Below, in pieces: positions 1 to 9,107 of a stretch of 64,000 nt of DNA. The DNA is from Thalassotalea sediminis (GTDB taxonomy: Bacteria > Pseudomonadota > Gammaproteobacteria > Enterobacterales > Alteromonadaceae), in the NCBI RefSeq assembly GCF_030295915.1, contig NZ_AP027361.1:3410001-3474000 (forward strand), read 5' to 3'. The translations under genes were made by a program, and so were the position numbers. How positions within the stretch are numbered: the stretch's first letter is position 1; each line of letters opens with the position of its first letter. The notes beneath the pieces were generated by a model. That model was not told the DNA's origin. It was given only the letters and a program-made list of their open reading frames with translations, and made no database searches.

Positions 1-1206
1 TGTTGTAGAAAAACTATAACTTTTCGATTTTTGCAAGGACTTCATTCCGGTTGCGGCAATAAACCATAACAATCCAAAACAAGACATTACGAGAAAAATC
101 ATCGATTCGCCAAAATTAGCAGCTATTGCGCCACCGAGTAATCCACCAGTAAATGCACCTATAAATTGACTACTAGAATAAACCCCCATAACACTGCCCT
201 TTTGGCCTGCTGGAGCAATACGTGATAACAATGATGGCATTGTTGCCTCTAAATAATTAAAAGCGGTAAAAAACAACACCACAAGAAACGATAGCGTCAT
301 CAACGTACTTGGTAAATACCAAAAAAATAAGAGGGAAACACTCAACAATAATACTGCTGCGGCAAACATTGATTTTTCTTTTTGCTTTCTAATCGCAAAG
401 ATCATAAATGGCACCATTAGAAAGAACGAGCCAAGTAATGCAGGTAAATAGAGCTGCCAATGATCTTCAAGTGCTAACCCTGCTTGCACAAACTGTTTAG
501 GAAGTGTCACAAAACATGCTGTTAACGCCATATGAAGAATAAACACACCAAGGTTTAAACGAAACAATTGCGGGTGACGAATTAAATGACTTAGTTGCTC
601 AGGTAAAGCAACATTATCACCACGAGGAGCCTTATTAACAGAAAATGGCACCATAAACTGAATCATAAAGATAGCTGCTATTGTTAAAAGCGCGGTAAAC
701 CAAAATAAACCTGACAAGCCAAAAGATTCAGCAACAATGGGGCCTGCAACCATAGCTAAGGTAAAAGATAAGCCAATAAACATACCTATCGTTGCCATCA
801 CTTTTGGACGTTGCTCTTCCCTCGTTAAATCTGCCGCTAATGCCAATACTGCACTAGCAATCGCTCCCATGCCTTGCAAAGCTCGCCCGACAACAACGCC
901 ATAGATGGTCTCTGACATTGCAGCAATAATACTACCAACTAAAAAGATACATAAGCCGCCGAGGATAACAGGCTTACGTCCAAACTTATCTGACAATATA
1001 CCCATAGGTATTTGCAATAGCGCTTGTGTTAGCCCATATGCACCTATTGCTAAGCCAACCCAAATTGGACTAAACCCGATGAGCTGTTCACCATAAATCG
1101 CAAAAACAGGCAAAATCATAAACAAGCCTAACATGCGCAGTCCAAATACCGCGGCAAGTGAAAAAGCTGCTTTTTTCTCTATTTGATTTAATCCAGAATG
1201 ACCCAT
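1..1206 (-). CDS. YajR-like MFS transporter (C-terminus beyond left edge)
   Basis: A major facilitator superfamily membrane transporter read on the minus strand. The first 402 residues are visible and the frame is still open at base 1. It begins MGHSGLNQIEKKAAFSLAAV and shows many hydrophobic membrane segments and the MFS loop motif GILSDKFGRKPVI after the second segment, which is typical of proton-driven drug/sugar antiporters. The length already exceeds a 12-segment MFS core, so the protein may carry a YajR-type C-terminal domain off the edge. The ATG at 1206 is chosen because the next in-frame upstream ATG runs into a stop after three codons. It is divergent from uvrA; a uvrA/MFS/ssb neighbourhood is common in gammaproteobacteria, so ssb may lie just outside. 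The substrate cannot be told from sequence. Confidence 0.8.
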   Translation of the reverse strand, partial: MGHSGLNQIEKKAAFSLAAVFGLRMLGLFMILPVFAIYGEQLIGFSPIWVGLAIGAYGLTQALLQIPMGILSDKFGRKPVILGGLCIFLVGSIIAAMSETIYGVVVGRALQGMGAIASAVLALAADLTREEQRPKVMATIGMFIGLSFTLAMVAGPIVAESFGLSGLFWFTALLTIAAIFMIQFMVPFSVNKAPRGDNVALPEQLSHLIRHPQLFRLNLGVFILHMALTACFVTLPKQFVQAGLALEDHWQLYLPALLGSFFLMVPFMIFAIRKQKEKSMFAAAVLLLSVSLLFFWYLPSTLMTLSFLVVLFFTAFNYLEATMPSLLSRIAPAGQKGSVMGVYSSSQFIGAFTGGLLGGAIAANFGESMIFLVMSCFGLLWFIAATGMKSLQKSKSYSFSTT

Positions 1207-1348
1207 ACGTACGACAAACTACCTAACCATGTAATTAAAACCGCGCTAGTTTACCACGGCTATTCCAGTAACAAAAATGGATATTATTAATGCAGTTTGC
1301 CCCTAAATTATGCAATAATATTCGGCTGCAATTTACCGTGGGAACATT

Positions 1349-4171
1349 ATGAAAAAAATAGAAGTTCGTGGCGCACGTACCCATAATTTAAAGAACATTA
1401 GTTTAGATATTCCAAGAGATGAACTTATCGTTATAACCGGACTTTCTGGCTCAGGTAAATCATCTTTGGCTTTCGATACACTATATGCTGAAGGTCAAAG
1501 ACGTTATGTTGAGTCGCTTTCAGCTTATGCGCGTCAGTTTCTCTCGTTGATGGAAAAGCCTGACGTAGATCATATCGAAGGTTTGTCACCAGCCATATCG
1601 ATAGAACAAAAATCCACGTCTCATAACCCCCGCTCAACCGTTGGTACAATTACCGAAATATACGACTACTTACGGCTGCTCTTTGCGCGAGTTGGTGAAC
1701 CACGCTGTCCAACGCATGACCAACCATTATCAGCGCAAACAGTCTCTCAGATGGTAGATAAAGTCCTTGCTTTAGAAGAAGGTACTAAAGTGATGGTGTT
1801 AGCCCCTGTAATGCAGAACAGGAAAGGTGAACACGTTAAACTATTAGATAACCTCGCGGCACAAGGCTATATTCGAGCGCGAATAGACGGTGAAGTGTGC
1901 GACTTATCAGATCCGCCTACATTAGAGTTACATAAAAAACATACCATTGAAGTTGTCGTTGACCGTTTAAAAGTGCGAGATGACATTCAACTGCGATTAT
2001 CTGAATCGTTTGAAACTGCATTAGGGTTAACCGCAGGCACGGCAAAAGTGGCTTTTATGGATGAATCCGATAAAGAAGAACTACTCTTTTCTGCCAATTT
2101 TGCTTGTCCACATTGTGGATATAGCATGCAAGAACTTGAGCCTAGATTGTTTTCATTTAATAACCCTGCTGGTGCTTGTCAAACCTGCGACGGTCTTGGC
2201 ACTCAGCAGTTTTTTGATGAGAACCGTGTAATTACTAATCCAGAATTAAGTCTTTCTGGTGGTGCAATTCGTGGCTGGGATAAACGTAACTTTTACTACT
2301 TTCAAATGTTACAGGCACTTGCAGAGCATTACGGTTTTCCAGTAGACGCACCTTTTCAATCGCTAAGTAAAAAACACCAATATATTGTATTAAAAGGCAG
2401 TGGTACCGAGGAAATTGAATTTAAATACATGAACGATCGCGGCGATATTGTCATTCGTAAGCATCCGTTTGAAGGTATTTTAAACAATATGGATCGTCGT
2501 TACCGCGAAACAGAATCGAACGCGGTACGAGAAGAACTCGCAAAATATTTGAACAGTCAACATTGTCCAGATTGCGATGGTTCTCGGTTACGGTTAGAGG
2601 CACGCAATGTATTTATCGACAATACGCCACTTCATCACATTACAGAGAAATCAACTGCCGATGCATTAGCTTTTTTCCAAGGGCTTAATTTAACAGGGCA
2701 ACGAGGACAAATTGCAGAAAAGATACTAAAAGAAATTAATGATCGTTTGGGTTTCCTCGTCAATGTTGGCTTAAATTACTTAAACCTGTCTCGTAGTGCC
2801 GATACCTTATCTGGTGGTGAAGCTCAACGCATTAGACTCGCGAGTCAAATAGGTGCAGGGCTAGTGGGTGTTATGTATGTACTTGATGAACCATCAATCG
2901 GTTTACACCAACGTGATAACGAACGATTACTTGGCACATTAATTCATTTACGGGACTTAGGTAATACGGTAATCGTTGTTGAGCATGATGAAGATGCTAT
3001 TCGTGCCGCTGATCACGTGATCGATATAGGCCCGGGCGCAGGTGTTCATGGAGGAGAAGTTATCGCCTCTGGCACAGTGGAAGATATACTTGCATGTAAA
3101 GACTCACTTACCGGAAAATACCTTTCTGGTAGAGAGTGCATTGAAGTTCCCAAAAAACGAGTCGTTTTTGATCGCGAACAGTTCGTCGCCTTAAAAGGTG
3201 CTAGCGGTAACAACTTACAAAACGTAGATCTAACTATTCCGATAGGTTTAATGACTTGTATTACTGGCGTATCTGGTTCAGGTAAATCGACACTGATCAA
3301 TGATACCTTGTATAAGCTTGCACATACCGCCCTTAACGGGGCTACAACGTCTGAGCCAGCCCCTTACAAGTCCATCGAAGGCCTAGAGTTATTAGATAAG
3401 GTTATCGATATTGACCAAAGTCCAATCGGGCGTACTCCTCGCTCAAACCCAGCAACCTATACGGGTATTTTCACCAATGTGCGTGATATTTTTGCCGGCA
3501 CACAAGAAGCTCGTTCTCGAGGATATAAACCAGGTCGTTTTAGCTTTAACGTAAAAGGTGGTCGTTGTGAGGCGTGTCAGGGTGATGGTGTAATCAAAGT
3601 AGAAATGCACTTTTTACCTGATGTATATGTACCATGTGATGTTTGTAAGGGCGAACGATACAATAGAGAAACTTTGGAAGTAAAATACAAAGGTAAGAAT
3701 ATTCACGAAGTTTTGGATATGACCATTGAAGACGCCTTTGAATTTTTCTCAGCTATCCCCGCCGTTAAGCGTAAATTACAAACCTTGATGGATGTCGGGT
3801 TAAGCTATATTAAATTAGGCCAATCGGCGACGACCTTATCAGGCGGTGAAGCGCAACGTGTTAAACTTTCGAAAGAGCTCTCTAAACGTGATACGGGGAA
3901 AACGCTTTATATACTCGATGAGCCAACAACGGGTTTACATTTCCATGACATAAAACAATTACTTCACGTTATTCATAGACTACGTGATCATGGCAATACA
4001 ATTGTTGTAATTGAGCATAATTTAGATGTAATAAAAACTGCGGATTGGATTGTTGATTTAGGTCCGGAAGGCGGCTCTGGCGGTGGAGAAATTCTAATTG
4101 CTGGCACGCCTGAAGACGTTGCTAATCACAAAACATCTCATACCGCTAGGTTTCTAAAACCGTTATTATAA
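1349..4171 (+). CDS. uvrA: UvrABC excinuclease subunit A
   Basis: UvrA is the damage-recognition ATPase of nucleotide excision repair; a UvrA dimer loads UvrB at lesions in the cytoplasm. The 940 residues equal the E. coli length. It shows two ABC ATPase halves: Walker [10 protein letters not shown] with K37 and GVSGSGKST with K646, and two LSGGEAQR signatures. There is a first zinc cluster starting at C253 (CPHC...CQTC) and a second (CEAC...CDVC) in the C-terminal half. The ATG at 1349 follows a GGGA ribosome-binding site. It is a single gene divergent from the transporter and ends before a strong hairpin. Enterobacterial uvrA is SOS-controlled, but I could not find a convincing LexA box in the 142 bp upstream, so its regulation here is open. 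Confidence 0.99.
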   Translation: MKKIEVRGARTHNLKNISLDIPRDELIVITGLSGSGKSSLAFDTLYAEGQRRYVESLSAYARQFLSLMEKPDVDHIEGLSPAISIEQKSTSHNPRSTVGTITEIYDYLRLLFARVGEPRCPTHDQPLSAQTVSQMVDKVLALEEGTKVMVLAPVMQNRKGEHVKLLDNLAAQGYIRARIDGEVCDLSDPPTLELHKKHTIEVVVDRLKVRDDIQLRLSESFETALGLTAGTAKVAFMDESDKEELLFSANFACPHCGYSMQELEPRLFSFNNPAGACQTCDGLGTQQFFDENRVITNPELSLSGGAIRGWDKRNFYYFQMLQALAEHYGFPVDAPFQSLSKKHQYIVLKGSGTEEIEFKYMNDRGDIVIRKHPFEGILNNMDRRYRETESNAVREELAKYLNSQHCPDCDGSRLRLEARNVFIDNTPLHHITEKSTADALAFFQGLNLTGQRGQIAEKILKEINDRLGFLVNVGLNYLNLSRSADTLSGGEAQRIRLASQIGAGLVGVMYVLDEPSIGLHQRDNERLLGTLIHLRDLGNTVIVVEHDEDAIRAADHVIDIGPGAGVHGGEVIASGTVEDILACKDSLTGKYLSGRECIEVPKKRVVFDREQFVALKGASGNNLQNVDLTIPIGLMTCITGVSGSGKSTLINDTLYKLAHTALNGATTSEPAPYKSIEGLELLDKVIDIDQSPIGRTPRSNPATYTGIFTNVRDIFAGTQEARSRGYKPGRFSFNVKGGRCEACQGDGVIKVEMHFLPDVYVPCDVCKGERYNRETLEVKYKGKNIHEVLDMTIEDAFEFFSAIPAVKRKLQTLMDVGLSYIKLGQSATTLSGGEAQRVKLSKELSKRDTGKTLYILDEPTTGLHFHDIKQLLHVIHRLRDHGNTIVVIEHNLDVIKTADWIVDLGPEGGSGGGEILIAGTPEDVANHKTSHTARFLKPLL

Positions 4172-4213
4172 TATTGAAAAGCAAACAAAAGGTGGTTATT
4201 TAGCTATTAATAA

Positions 4214-4248
4214 CAATAAGTGAAACTTGCTAGAAGTTTCACTTATTG
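4214..4248. terminator. Perfect 15-bp hairpin after uvrA
   Basis: A perfect 15-bp inverted repeat (arms 4214-4228 and 4234-4248) encloses a 5-base loop. It lies 43 bp after the uvrA stop and 150 bp before the aminopeptidase start. There is no long T run, so a Rho-independent terminator is likely but not certain; mRNA 3'-end protection is an alternative. Confidence 0.6.
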
Positions 4249-4397
4249 CCTTTAAAGTAATGCTTTTAGTAAAGAATATTTCACATTATCGTAAATATCT
4301 TAAAGTTTATCGCATCTGACTAATCGACTCGCCCTTACTTATATACAATAGTGTGCAATTATATCGACAGCTTAAATTACAATTAATAAGGAAAATT

Positions 4398-5909
4398 ATG
4401 ATCGCTAAACTATCTAAACTGGCTCTGAGCCTTTCATTACTTGTAGGCGCATCGTCATCAGCTTACGCAGAATCTTTTACATTTGAAACTAATGTTCAGC
4501 AAAAGTCAGACACGTTAGTAGTTTTCCATGCAAAAGATGCTGCCTCTAGCCCTTTTAAAGCATTTAATTCACAAACAAATGGTCAACTAGAGAAAGCGAT
4601 TGCCGCTGCAGATTTTTCAGGTGACTACGGTTCAATGGTGGAAATTTTAGCGCCTACCAATCTTAACTATGAACGCGTAATTGTAGTTGGTACTGGCGAT
4701 GAAGCATTATCTAAAAATAAAGCAACGAAACTAGGTGGTAACTTATCTGGCAAATTAGAACAGAAACACATCAAAACAATTACTGTCGCCGCAGATAATA
4801 TTGGTGAAAATAATGCAGAAACAGCGGCACTAATAGCACACGGTATAAGCCTTAGAGCATATCGTTTTGATGAATACCGCAAAGAAAAGCGACAAGAAAA
4901 ATCTTTCTATTTTGACGTAAATAACGGTAGTGACACTACAAAAGCATATAAGCCATTAAGCAACATTGAAGCAGGTGTGTTTTTAGCACGTGATTTAACC
5001 AGCGAGACCGCAACAGAGTTAACGCCAGTAGATTTCGCCAAAGAAGCGAAGAAGCTTAAAAAGCTAGGTGTAAAAGTTACAGTGCTTGATCCTAAAGAAA
5101 TTAAAAAACTGGGCATGGGTGCCTTAGAAGCTGTAGGTCGCGGTAGTAAAGATGGCTCTCGTTTAGTAATTGCTCACTACAAAAACAGTGATGATGCGCC
5201 AATTGCTATTGCAGGTAAAGGTATTACCTTTGATTCAGGTGGTTACAACATTAAAACGCATAGCTCTATTGCGCACATGAAAGTAGACATGGCTGGTGCT
5301 GCGGCAGCACTAGGTGCAGTAAAAGCAATAGCACTAAACGAAGAAAAAGTTAACGTAGTTGCGATTATGGCAATGGCTGCCAATATGGTCTCTGAAAATT
5401 CAGTAGCACCTGGTGACGTTTTACGCACTGCTGAGGGGCTAACGGTAGAGATCACCAATACCGATGCTGAAGGCCGTTTAGTGCTTTCAGATGCGCTTTG
5501 GTATGCACGTGAAAAGTATAATCCACGCGTATTAGTTGATTTAGCCACCTTAACGGGTTCAAAAGTTCGTGCTGTAGGTAACAACTACGCAGCGGTATTT
5601 TCTGAAGACGATGAGCTCGTGAAACAACTTACTTTTGCCGGTGAACAAGTCAATGAAAATTTATGGCGTTTACCGCTAGGCTATGGCGATATGTTAAAAA
5701 GTAATATAGCTGATTTAAGAAATACAGGCACTGGTGGTCCAGGTGCAACAACTGCTGCTACGTTCTTACAACACTTCACTGGTGATGTAAAATGGGCGCA
5801 CATTGATATTGCAGGAAACGCCTTAGCATCATCTAATAAAGGTGAAGTACCAAAAGGCGGCACAGGTTACGGCGTTCGCTTATTAACTGAGTGGATTCTT
5901 AACAAATAA
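4398..5909 (+). CDS. Exported M17 leucyl aminopeptidase family protein
   Basis: A metallo-aminopeptidase of the M17 (PepA/leucine aminopeptidase) family that would remove N-terminal residues from peptides. K274, D279, D297, D356 and E358 lie in the motifs GKGITFDSGG, VDMAGA and NTDAEGRL, with exactly the spacing of the E. coli PepA metal and catalytic residues. The start is placed at the ATG at 4398, after AAGGA, rather than at an ATG 45 bp upstream. It gives 503 residues opening with a signal peptide, MIAKLSKLALSLSLLVGASS, with likely cleavage after SAYA. Classical PepA is cytoplasmic; an exported form implies periplasmic or secreted peptide digestion. The gene stands alone between two hairpins. 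Confidence 0.93.
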   Translation: MIAKLSKLALSLSLLVGASSSAYAESFTFETNVQQKSDTLVVFHAKDAASSPFKAFNSQTNGQLEKAIAAADFSGDYGSMVEILAPTNLNYERVIVVGTGDEALSKNKATKLGGNLSGKLEQKHIKTITVAADNIGENNAETAALIAHGISLRAYRFDEYRKEKRQEKSFYFDVNNGSDTTKAYKPLSNIEAGVFLARDLTSETATELTPVDFAKEAKKLKKLGVKVTVLDPKEIKKLGMGALEAVGRGSKDGSRLVIAHYKNSDDAPIAIAGKGITFDSGGYNIKTHSSIAHMKVDMAGAAAALGAVKAIALNEEKVNVVAIMAMAANMVSENSVAPGDVLRTAEGLTVEITNTDAEGRLVLSDALWYAREKYNPRVLVDLATLTGSKVRAVGNNYAAVFSEDDELVKQLTFAGEQVNENLWRLPLGYGDMLKSNIADLRNTGTGGPGATTAATFLQHFTGDVKWAHIDIAGNALASSNKGEVPKGGTGYGVRLLTEWILNK

Positions 5910-5926
5910 ACTTAAGATAACTGACA

Positions 5927-5960
5927 AAAACAAGGCGTCTTTTAATAGACGCCTTGTTTT
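5927..5960. terminator. Bidirectional Rho-independent terminator
   Basis: A perfect 14-bp stem (5927-5940 with 5947-5960) has a 6-base loop and A and T runs on both sides. It lies between the convergent aminopeptidase and PEP-CTERM genes and can end both transcripts. Confidence 0.92.
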
Positions 5961-5985
5961 AACCGTTAACACTTTCAACAAAAAA

Positions 5986-6786
5986 CTACCTTTTCCTCGC
6001 GACAACTAACGACATTAAGCCAATAGCAAATATTAGAAATGTACCGGGCTCAGGCACATTGAACTGTCTTGTTGTTATATCTAATGCGACATCAAAGGTA
6101 TTAACCTGATTTTCCACCGTTGTAAAACCAATACAACCAATCGCTGCTGAAGCTGCTAAACAGGCATCATCTTCAAGTACACCTAAACCATCAATAAATA
6201 AGCGAGCATTGTACGCTTCTCCGCCATAGTTAAAGTTTTGATTTAGAGTATTGTTAATTGGGTTAAATCCAGCACCAGCAACATCTAAAACAAAAATGTC
6301 ATTACAAGGTGTTGGTGATGTGGCAGCACAAGTGCCACTATTTGGTGTTTCAATAAATAGAATATCAAAGATTAATGCCGGTGGCGCAAAACCAGGGCCA
6401 ACAGGATCTAACGGCGTAAGAAATATATGGTCGCTTAGCACAGCGCTCGATAAACCTGTACCTGTTATAGTGTTATTGGTGTGTGTTAGCGTAACAGTAT
6501 CTACAGCTGCGCCATTGGTAAATAAACTACCTGAAAACAAACCATCACCCGCTCCATTTACATCCAAAGAACTTCTACCAGAACCTGTACTTGTCCCCCA
6601 TGTAAGTGTACTTGGTGCATTCCAAAACGTATTGGTATTAGAACCATCGACACTGCCAAGTGGATCATAGGACGTAAAGCCGGAATTAATATCAAACCCC
6701 CACTCTGTGACTAAAGTCGCTTTTGAAGGTAAAGCAACAAATGCCATTAAGCATAGAATCGCGGTTAGTAGGTTACATCTTTTCAT
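5986..6786 (-). CDS. PEP-CTERM sorting-domain protein
   Basis: A secreted protein of unknown function with a C-terminal PEP-CTERM signal. It has an N-terminal signal peptide (MKRCNLLTAILCLMAFVALP, cleavage near SKA). A middle part rich in Gly, Ser, Thr and Asn contains four cysteines in two spaced pairs. The end is VPEPGTFLIFAIGLMSLVVA followed by RKR: the Pro-Glu-Pro motif, a hydrophobic segment and a basic tail. Proteins of this class are cut by an exosortase and sent to the cell surface or extracellular matrix; no exosortase is in this window. The start is the ATG at 6786, since AAGGAG lies 9 bases upstream; a TTG six bases earlier would sit against the ribosome-binding site. 266 residues. 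The middle resembles no family I recognise. Confidence 0.88.
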   Translation of the reverse strand: MKRCNLLTAILCLMAFVALPSKATLVTEWGFDINSGFTSYDPLGSVDGSNTNTFWNAPSTLTWGTSTGSGRSSLDVNGAGDGLFSGSLFTNGAAVDTVTLTHTNNTITGTGLSSAVLSDHIFLTPLDPVGPGFAPPALIFDILFIETPNSGTCAATSPTPCNDIFVLDVAGAGFNPINNTLNQNFNYGGEAYNARLFIDGLGVLEDDACLAASAAIGCIGFTTVENQVNTFDVALDITTRQFNVPEPGTFLIFAIGLMSLVVARKR

Positions 6787-7251
6787 CGTCAATCTCCTTG
6801 AAAGTATATCAATAGATGAAATGAGGAACTGCGATCACTCACTATCACTGGTTTACCAGCATAAAACATACCGATAATGGGAGTTGTTGAATTGAAAAAG
6901 TTTTTTAAACCCTGACATTGAAATGTGTAAAGAAAGCCGACAATTAAGTAAAAAACAATCTGATGCAACTAAAGTAAACCTTTTATAAGTCTTAACAGTA
7001 ATAATTGCATAAATACAACTAACTAAGCGTAACGATCATTAATTTTGATTAGCAAATAACTAATGTTCACGCGAATTAATTCAACAGCCCCTCCATTACT
7101 CGCAAATATCGATGTAAAGAATCGTGACAAGCAGTTATGCTTTTTAAATAAAAAAGATATGCTATAACCTGTCGGGAAATAGTTTCGTTAATCGTCTTAT
7201 AGTGGAGAGCGACTATCGCGATCGTTAAAGACAACATTACGGAGAAATATA
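6787..7251. other. Divergent intergenic region
   Basis: 465 bp between the PEP-CTERM gene (leftward) and the DGPF gene (rightward). Apart from the PEP-CTERM ribosome-binding site and the candidate ECF promoter at 7170-7196, it is AT-rich without a convincing gene, repeat or hairpin. Open frames in it lack ribosome-binding sites and family resemblance. Confidence 0.5.
7170..7196 (+). promoter_or_regulatory. Candidate ECF42-type promoter
   Basis: TGTCGG (7170-7175) and CGTC (7193-7196) are separated by 17 bases and sit 55 bp before the start of the DGPF gene. As I recall, ECF42 sigma factors use promoters with TGTCGA at -35 and CGTC or a near variant at -10, upstream of their own DGPF partner genes. 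The match and position suggest autoregulation; this rests on one site and is an inference. Confidence 0.5.
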
Positions 7252-7602
7252 ATGCAATATCTATGTTTAATATTTGAATCGGAAGCACTCGCAGCTCAAC
7301 GAGATGAACAAGCTGAAGCAGCATTAATTGAAGAATACGGAAAGTTTACCGACGAAATCGAAGCCACAGGAAACCATATTGGTGGTGAGGCCTTAATGCC
7401 GTCAGAAACGGCAACAACCGTTAGAGTTCGTAATGGAGAAACCTTAACAACTGACGGGCCATTTGCTGAGACTAAAGAGCAGTTAGGCGGCTATTATCTT
7501 ATTGAAGCAGCAACATTAGACGAAGCGATTAGCATTGCAGCTAAAATCCCTTCAGCTAAGGACGGCTGTGTGGAAGTAAGGCCCATCATGAAGTTTGAAT
7601 AG
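7252..7602 (+). CDS. DGPF-domain (YCII-related) protein, ECF42 partner
   Basis: A 116-residue cytoplasmic protein of the YCII/DGPF family. The family motif is visible as TDGPFAETKEQLGGYYLIE at about residues 64-82, and the ATG follows GGAGA. Such proteins are regularly encoded next to ECF42 sigma factors; their biochemical role is not established, and a ferredoxin-like dimeric fold is known for YciI relatives. Its TAG stop shares one base with the GTG start of the sigma-factor gene, so the two are translationally coupled. Confidence 0.9.
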   Translation: MQYLCLIFESEALAAQRDEQAEAALIEEYGKFTDEIEATGNHIGGEALMPSETATTVRVRNGETLTTDGPFAETKEQLGGYYLIEAATLDEAISIAAKIPSAKDGCVEVRPIMKFE

Positions 7603-8786
7603 TGCAATCGTTTGAATCAGCCATAAGCAATGCATACGGGACTGCATTCGCAGTCCTAAACAAACGTTTTCAAAATGTTCAACAAGTTGAAGATGCACTG
7701 CAAGTCGCTTGCATAAAAGCTATTGATAAATGGCCAACAGAAAATATTGTAAATTTTAAAGCTTGGCTTATTAAAGTAGCAACTAATTACATTCTTGATG
7801 AATTAAAAAAACATAAACCGGATTACGTGGAGCATGCAGATACAATCAGCCCAGTTGAAGCTGCATATCAATATGATGACGCTACACTAGGCTTATTGTT
7901 CACCTGCTGCCACCCCTGTATCTCACAAGAGAATCAGTTAACTCTCTTTTTGAAATGGGTTATGGGGTTTGACAATACCAGCATCGCCAGAGCTTTATTG
8001 ATCAGTGATAAAACACTCGAACAACGTATTACGCGTACTAAACGTAAACTACGTGCAAATAAAGTCGATTTCACACTGCCAACGCAAGTACATTTACCCA
8101 CAAGATTAAATGCTGTCATTAAAGGGTTATATTTAGTTTTTAATGAAGGCTACTTTGGTAACTCTGGACATGTGTTGGTTTCTAATACGCTATGCATGCA
8201 AGCTATCTACTTGATGAGATTAGTTTGTAGAACGTTCCGAGGAAACGCTGCTAGCCTTGCTCTATTATCACTGATGCTATTTATTCAAGCACGCTCTCCT
8301 GCAAGAGCAACTAACAAGATCATTTTACTGTCGCATCAAGATCGATCAAAGTGGAACAAATTGCAGATTGCTGAAGCAGATGTCTTATTGCAAAAGTCTT
8401 TAAAATTAGGTCGACCTACGGCTTACCATATACAGGCCGCAATTGCCGGTTTACACAGTCAAGCATTAAGCTACCAAGAGACCGATTGGCCACAAATCAT
8501 TTTACTTTACGATAAATTATTAACCTATGAATATTCACCTGTAGCTTTATTAAATCAATCAGTCGCATTGATGGAATTAGGCAGGTGGGACATAGCGGAA
8601 GAAAAACTCATCTCAATACAAGAAAGCCTTAGGAGCTATGCACCTTACTATATTGCTTTCGGGTATTTATATAAGCATACCCATCGTATAAAAGAAGCTA
8701 CTCGTTCGTTAAAAAGTGCATACTCGCTCAGTAAAAACGCCTCTGAAAAAGAGTACCTACAAGAGCAACTAAAACGTTTAAAATAA
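7602..8786 (+). CDS. ECF42-group RNA polymerase sigma factor with C-terminal TPR extension
   Basis: An alternative sigma factor that directs RNA polymerase to a small regulon. Residues about 1-75 form sigma region 2 (QVEDALQVACIKAIDKWP matches the usual 'AEDALQEA' helix). Region 4 lies at about 110-160 with SDKTLEQRITRTKRKLR as its helix-turn-helix. The remaining ~230 residues are an alpha-helical extension with TPR-like repeats and the family motif LYLVFNEGYFG. This extension and the DGPF partner are diagnostic of ECF42, which has no anti-sigma factor; the extension itself is thought to control activity. 394 residues, starting at GTG overlapping the previous stop. The signal it answers is unknown. 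Confidence 0.92.
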   Translation: MQSFESAISNAYGTAFAVLNKRFQNVQQVEDALQVACIKAIDKWPTENIVNFKAWLIKVATNYILDELKKHKPDYVEHADTISPVEAAYQYDDATLGLLFTCCHPCISQENQLTLFLKWVMGFDNTSIARALLISDKTLEQRITRTKRKLRANKVDFTLPTQVHLPTRLNAVIKGLYLVFNEGYFGNSGHVLVSNTLCMQAIYLMRLVCRTFRGNAASLALLSLMLFIQARSPARATNKIILLSHQDRSKWNKLQIAEADVLLQKSLKLGRPTAYHIQAAIAGLHSQALSYQETDWPQIILLYDKLLTYEYSPVALLNQSVALMELGRWDIAEEKLISIQESLRSYAPYYIAFGYLYKHTHRIKEATRSLKSAYSLSKNASEKEYLQEQLKRLK

Positions 8787-8851
8787 AAGGTGTCAGCTAT
8801 AATTAACGCTTAAATGGTACCTACGCCCCTTTACCTTATTGATATACATAC

Positions 8852-8880
8852 AAAAAGAGCAGCCATCGGCTGCTCTTTTT
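8852..8880. terminator. Bidirectional terminator between sigma factor and tufA array
   Basis: A 13-bp stem, AAAAAGAGCAGCC / GGCTGCTCTTTTT, separated by a 3-base loop. It can end the sigma-factor transcript and, on the minus strand, the last unit of the tufA downstream array. It differs from the terminators repeated inside the array and is probably the original tufA terminator. Confidence 0.9.
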
Positions 8881-8902
8881 AAGATCTAAGTGTTAAAAAT
8901 CA

Positions 8903-9107
8903 TTAGTCAATGATTTTTGATACAACACCTGCACCTACTGTACGACTCTCAGCTTCGTCGCAGAGCTCCTCGCCCTCGCTTACTAAAATTGGGCAACTGT
9001 GACCAATCTCTACACGTGCTCGGTCTTCACGCCGTTCGGTGGTCTTAAAAAAAAAGGCCGCTTACGCGACCTTTCTTTAGATGTTCGGTGTGAACTAGAT
9101 ATCGATA
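8903..9107 (-). repeat. tufA downstream tandem unit, distal (205 bp)
   Basis: The second of two tandem units following tufA. Its minus-strand sequence holds a terminator, about 100 bp of unrelated sequence, then a copy of the last 44 bp of tuf including TAA. The tuf-like part differs from tufA mostly at synonymous positions (it still reads [13 protein letters not shown]), unlike the proximal unit. The frame before it is open back to a TAA inside the terminator but has no ATG, so it is not called as a gene. It ends against the older terminator at 8852-8880. Confidence 0.9.
9047..9078 (-). terminator. Array terminator, distal tufA unit
   Basis: On the minus strand AAAGGTCGC and GCGGCCTTT pair around a 4-base loop and are followed by a run of nine T. 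It is a copy of the terminator immediately after tufA. Confidence 0.85.

Noticed and set aside
1207..1348. LexA box before uvrA
   Set aside because: No CTG-N10-CAG match was found; the nearest look-alike has the wrong spacing and starts ATG.
6251..6670. 139-codon plus-strand open frame inside the PEP-CTERM gene
   Set aside because: Antisense to a gene with clear signal peptide and sorting motif; composition resembles a shadow and no start signal is seen.
7076..7324. 82-codon minus-strand frame overlapping the DGPF gene start
   Set aside because: No ribosome-binding site; overlaps the candidate promoter and a well-supported gene on the other strand.
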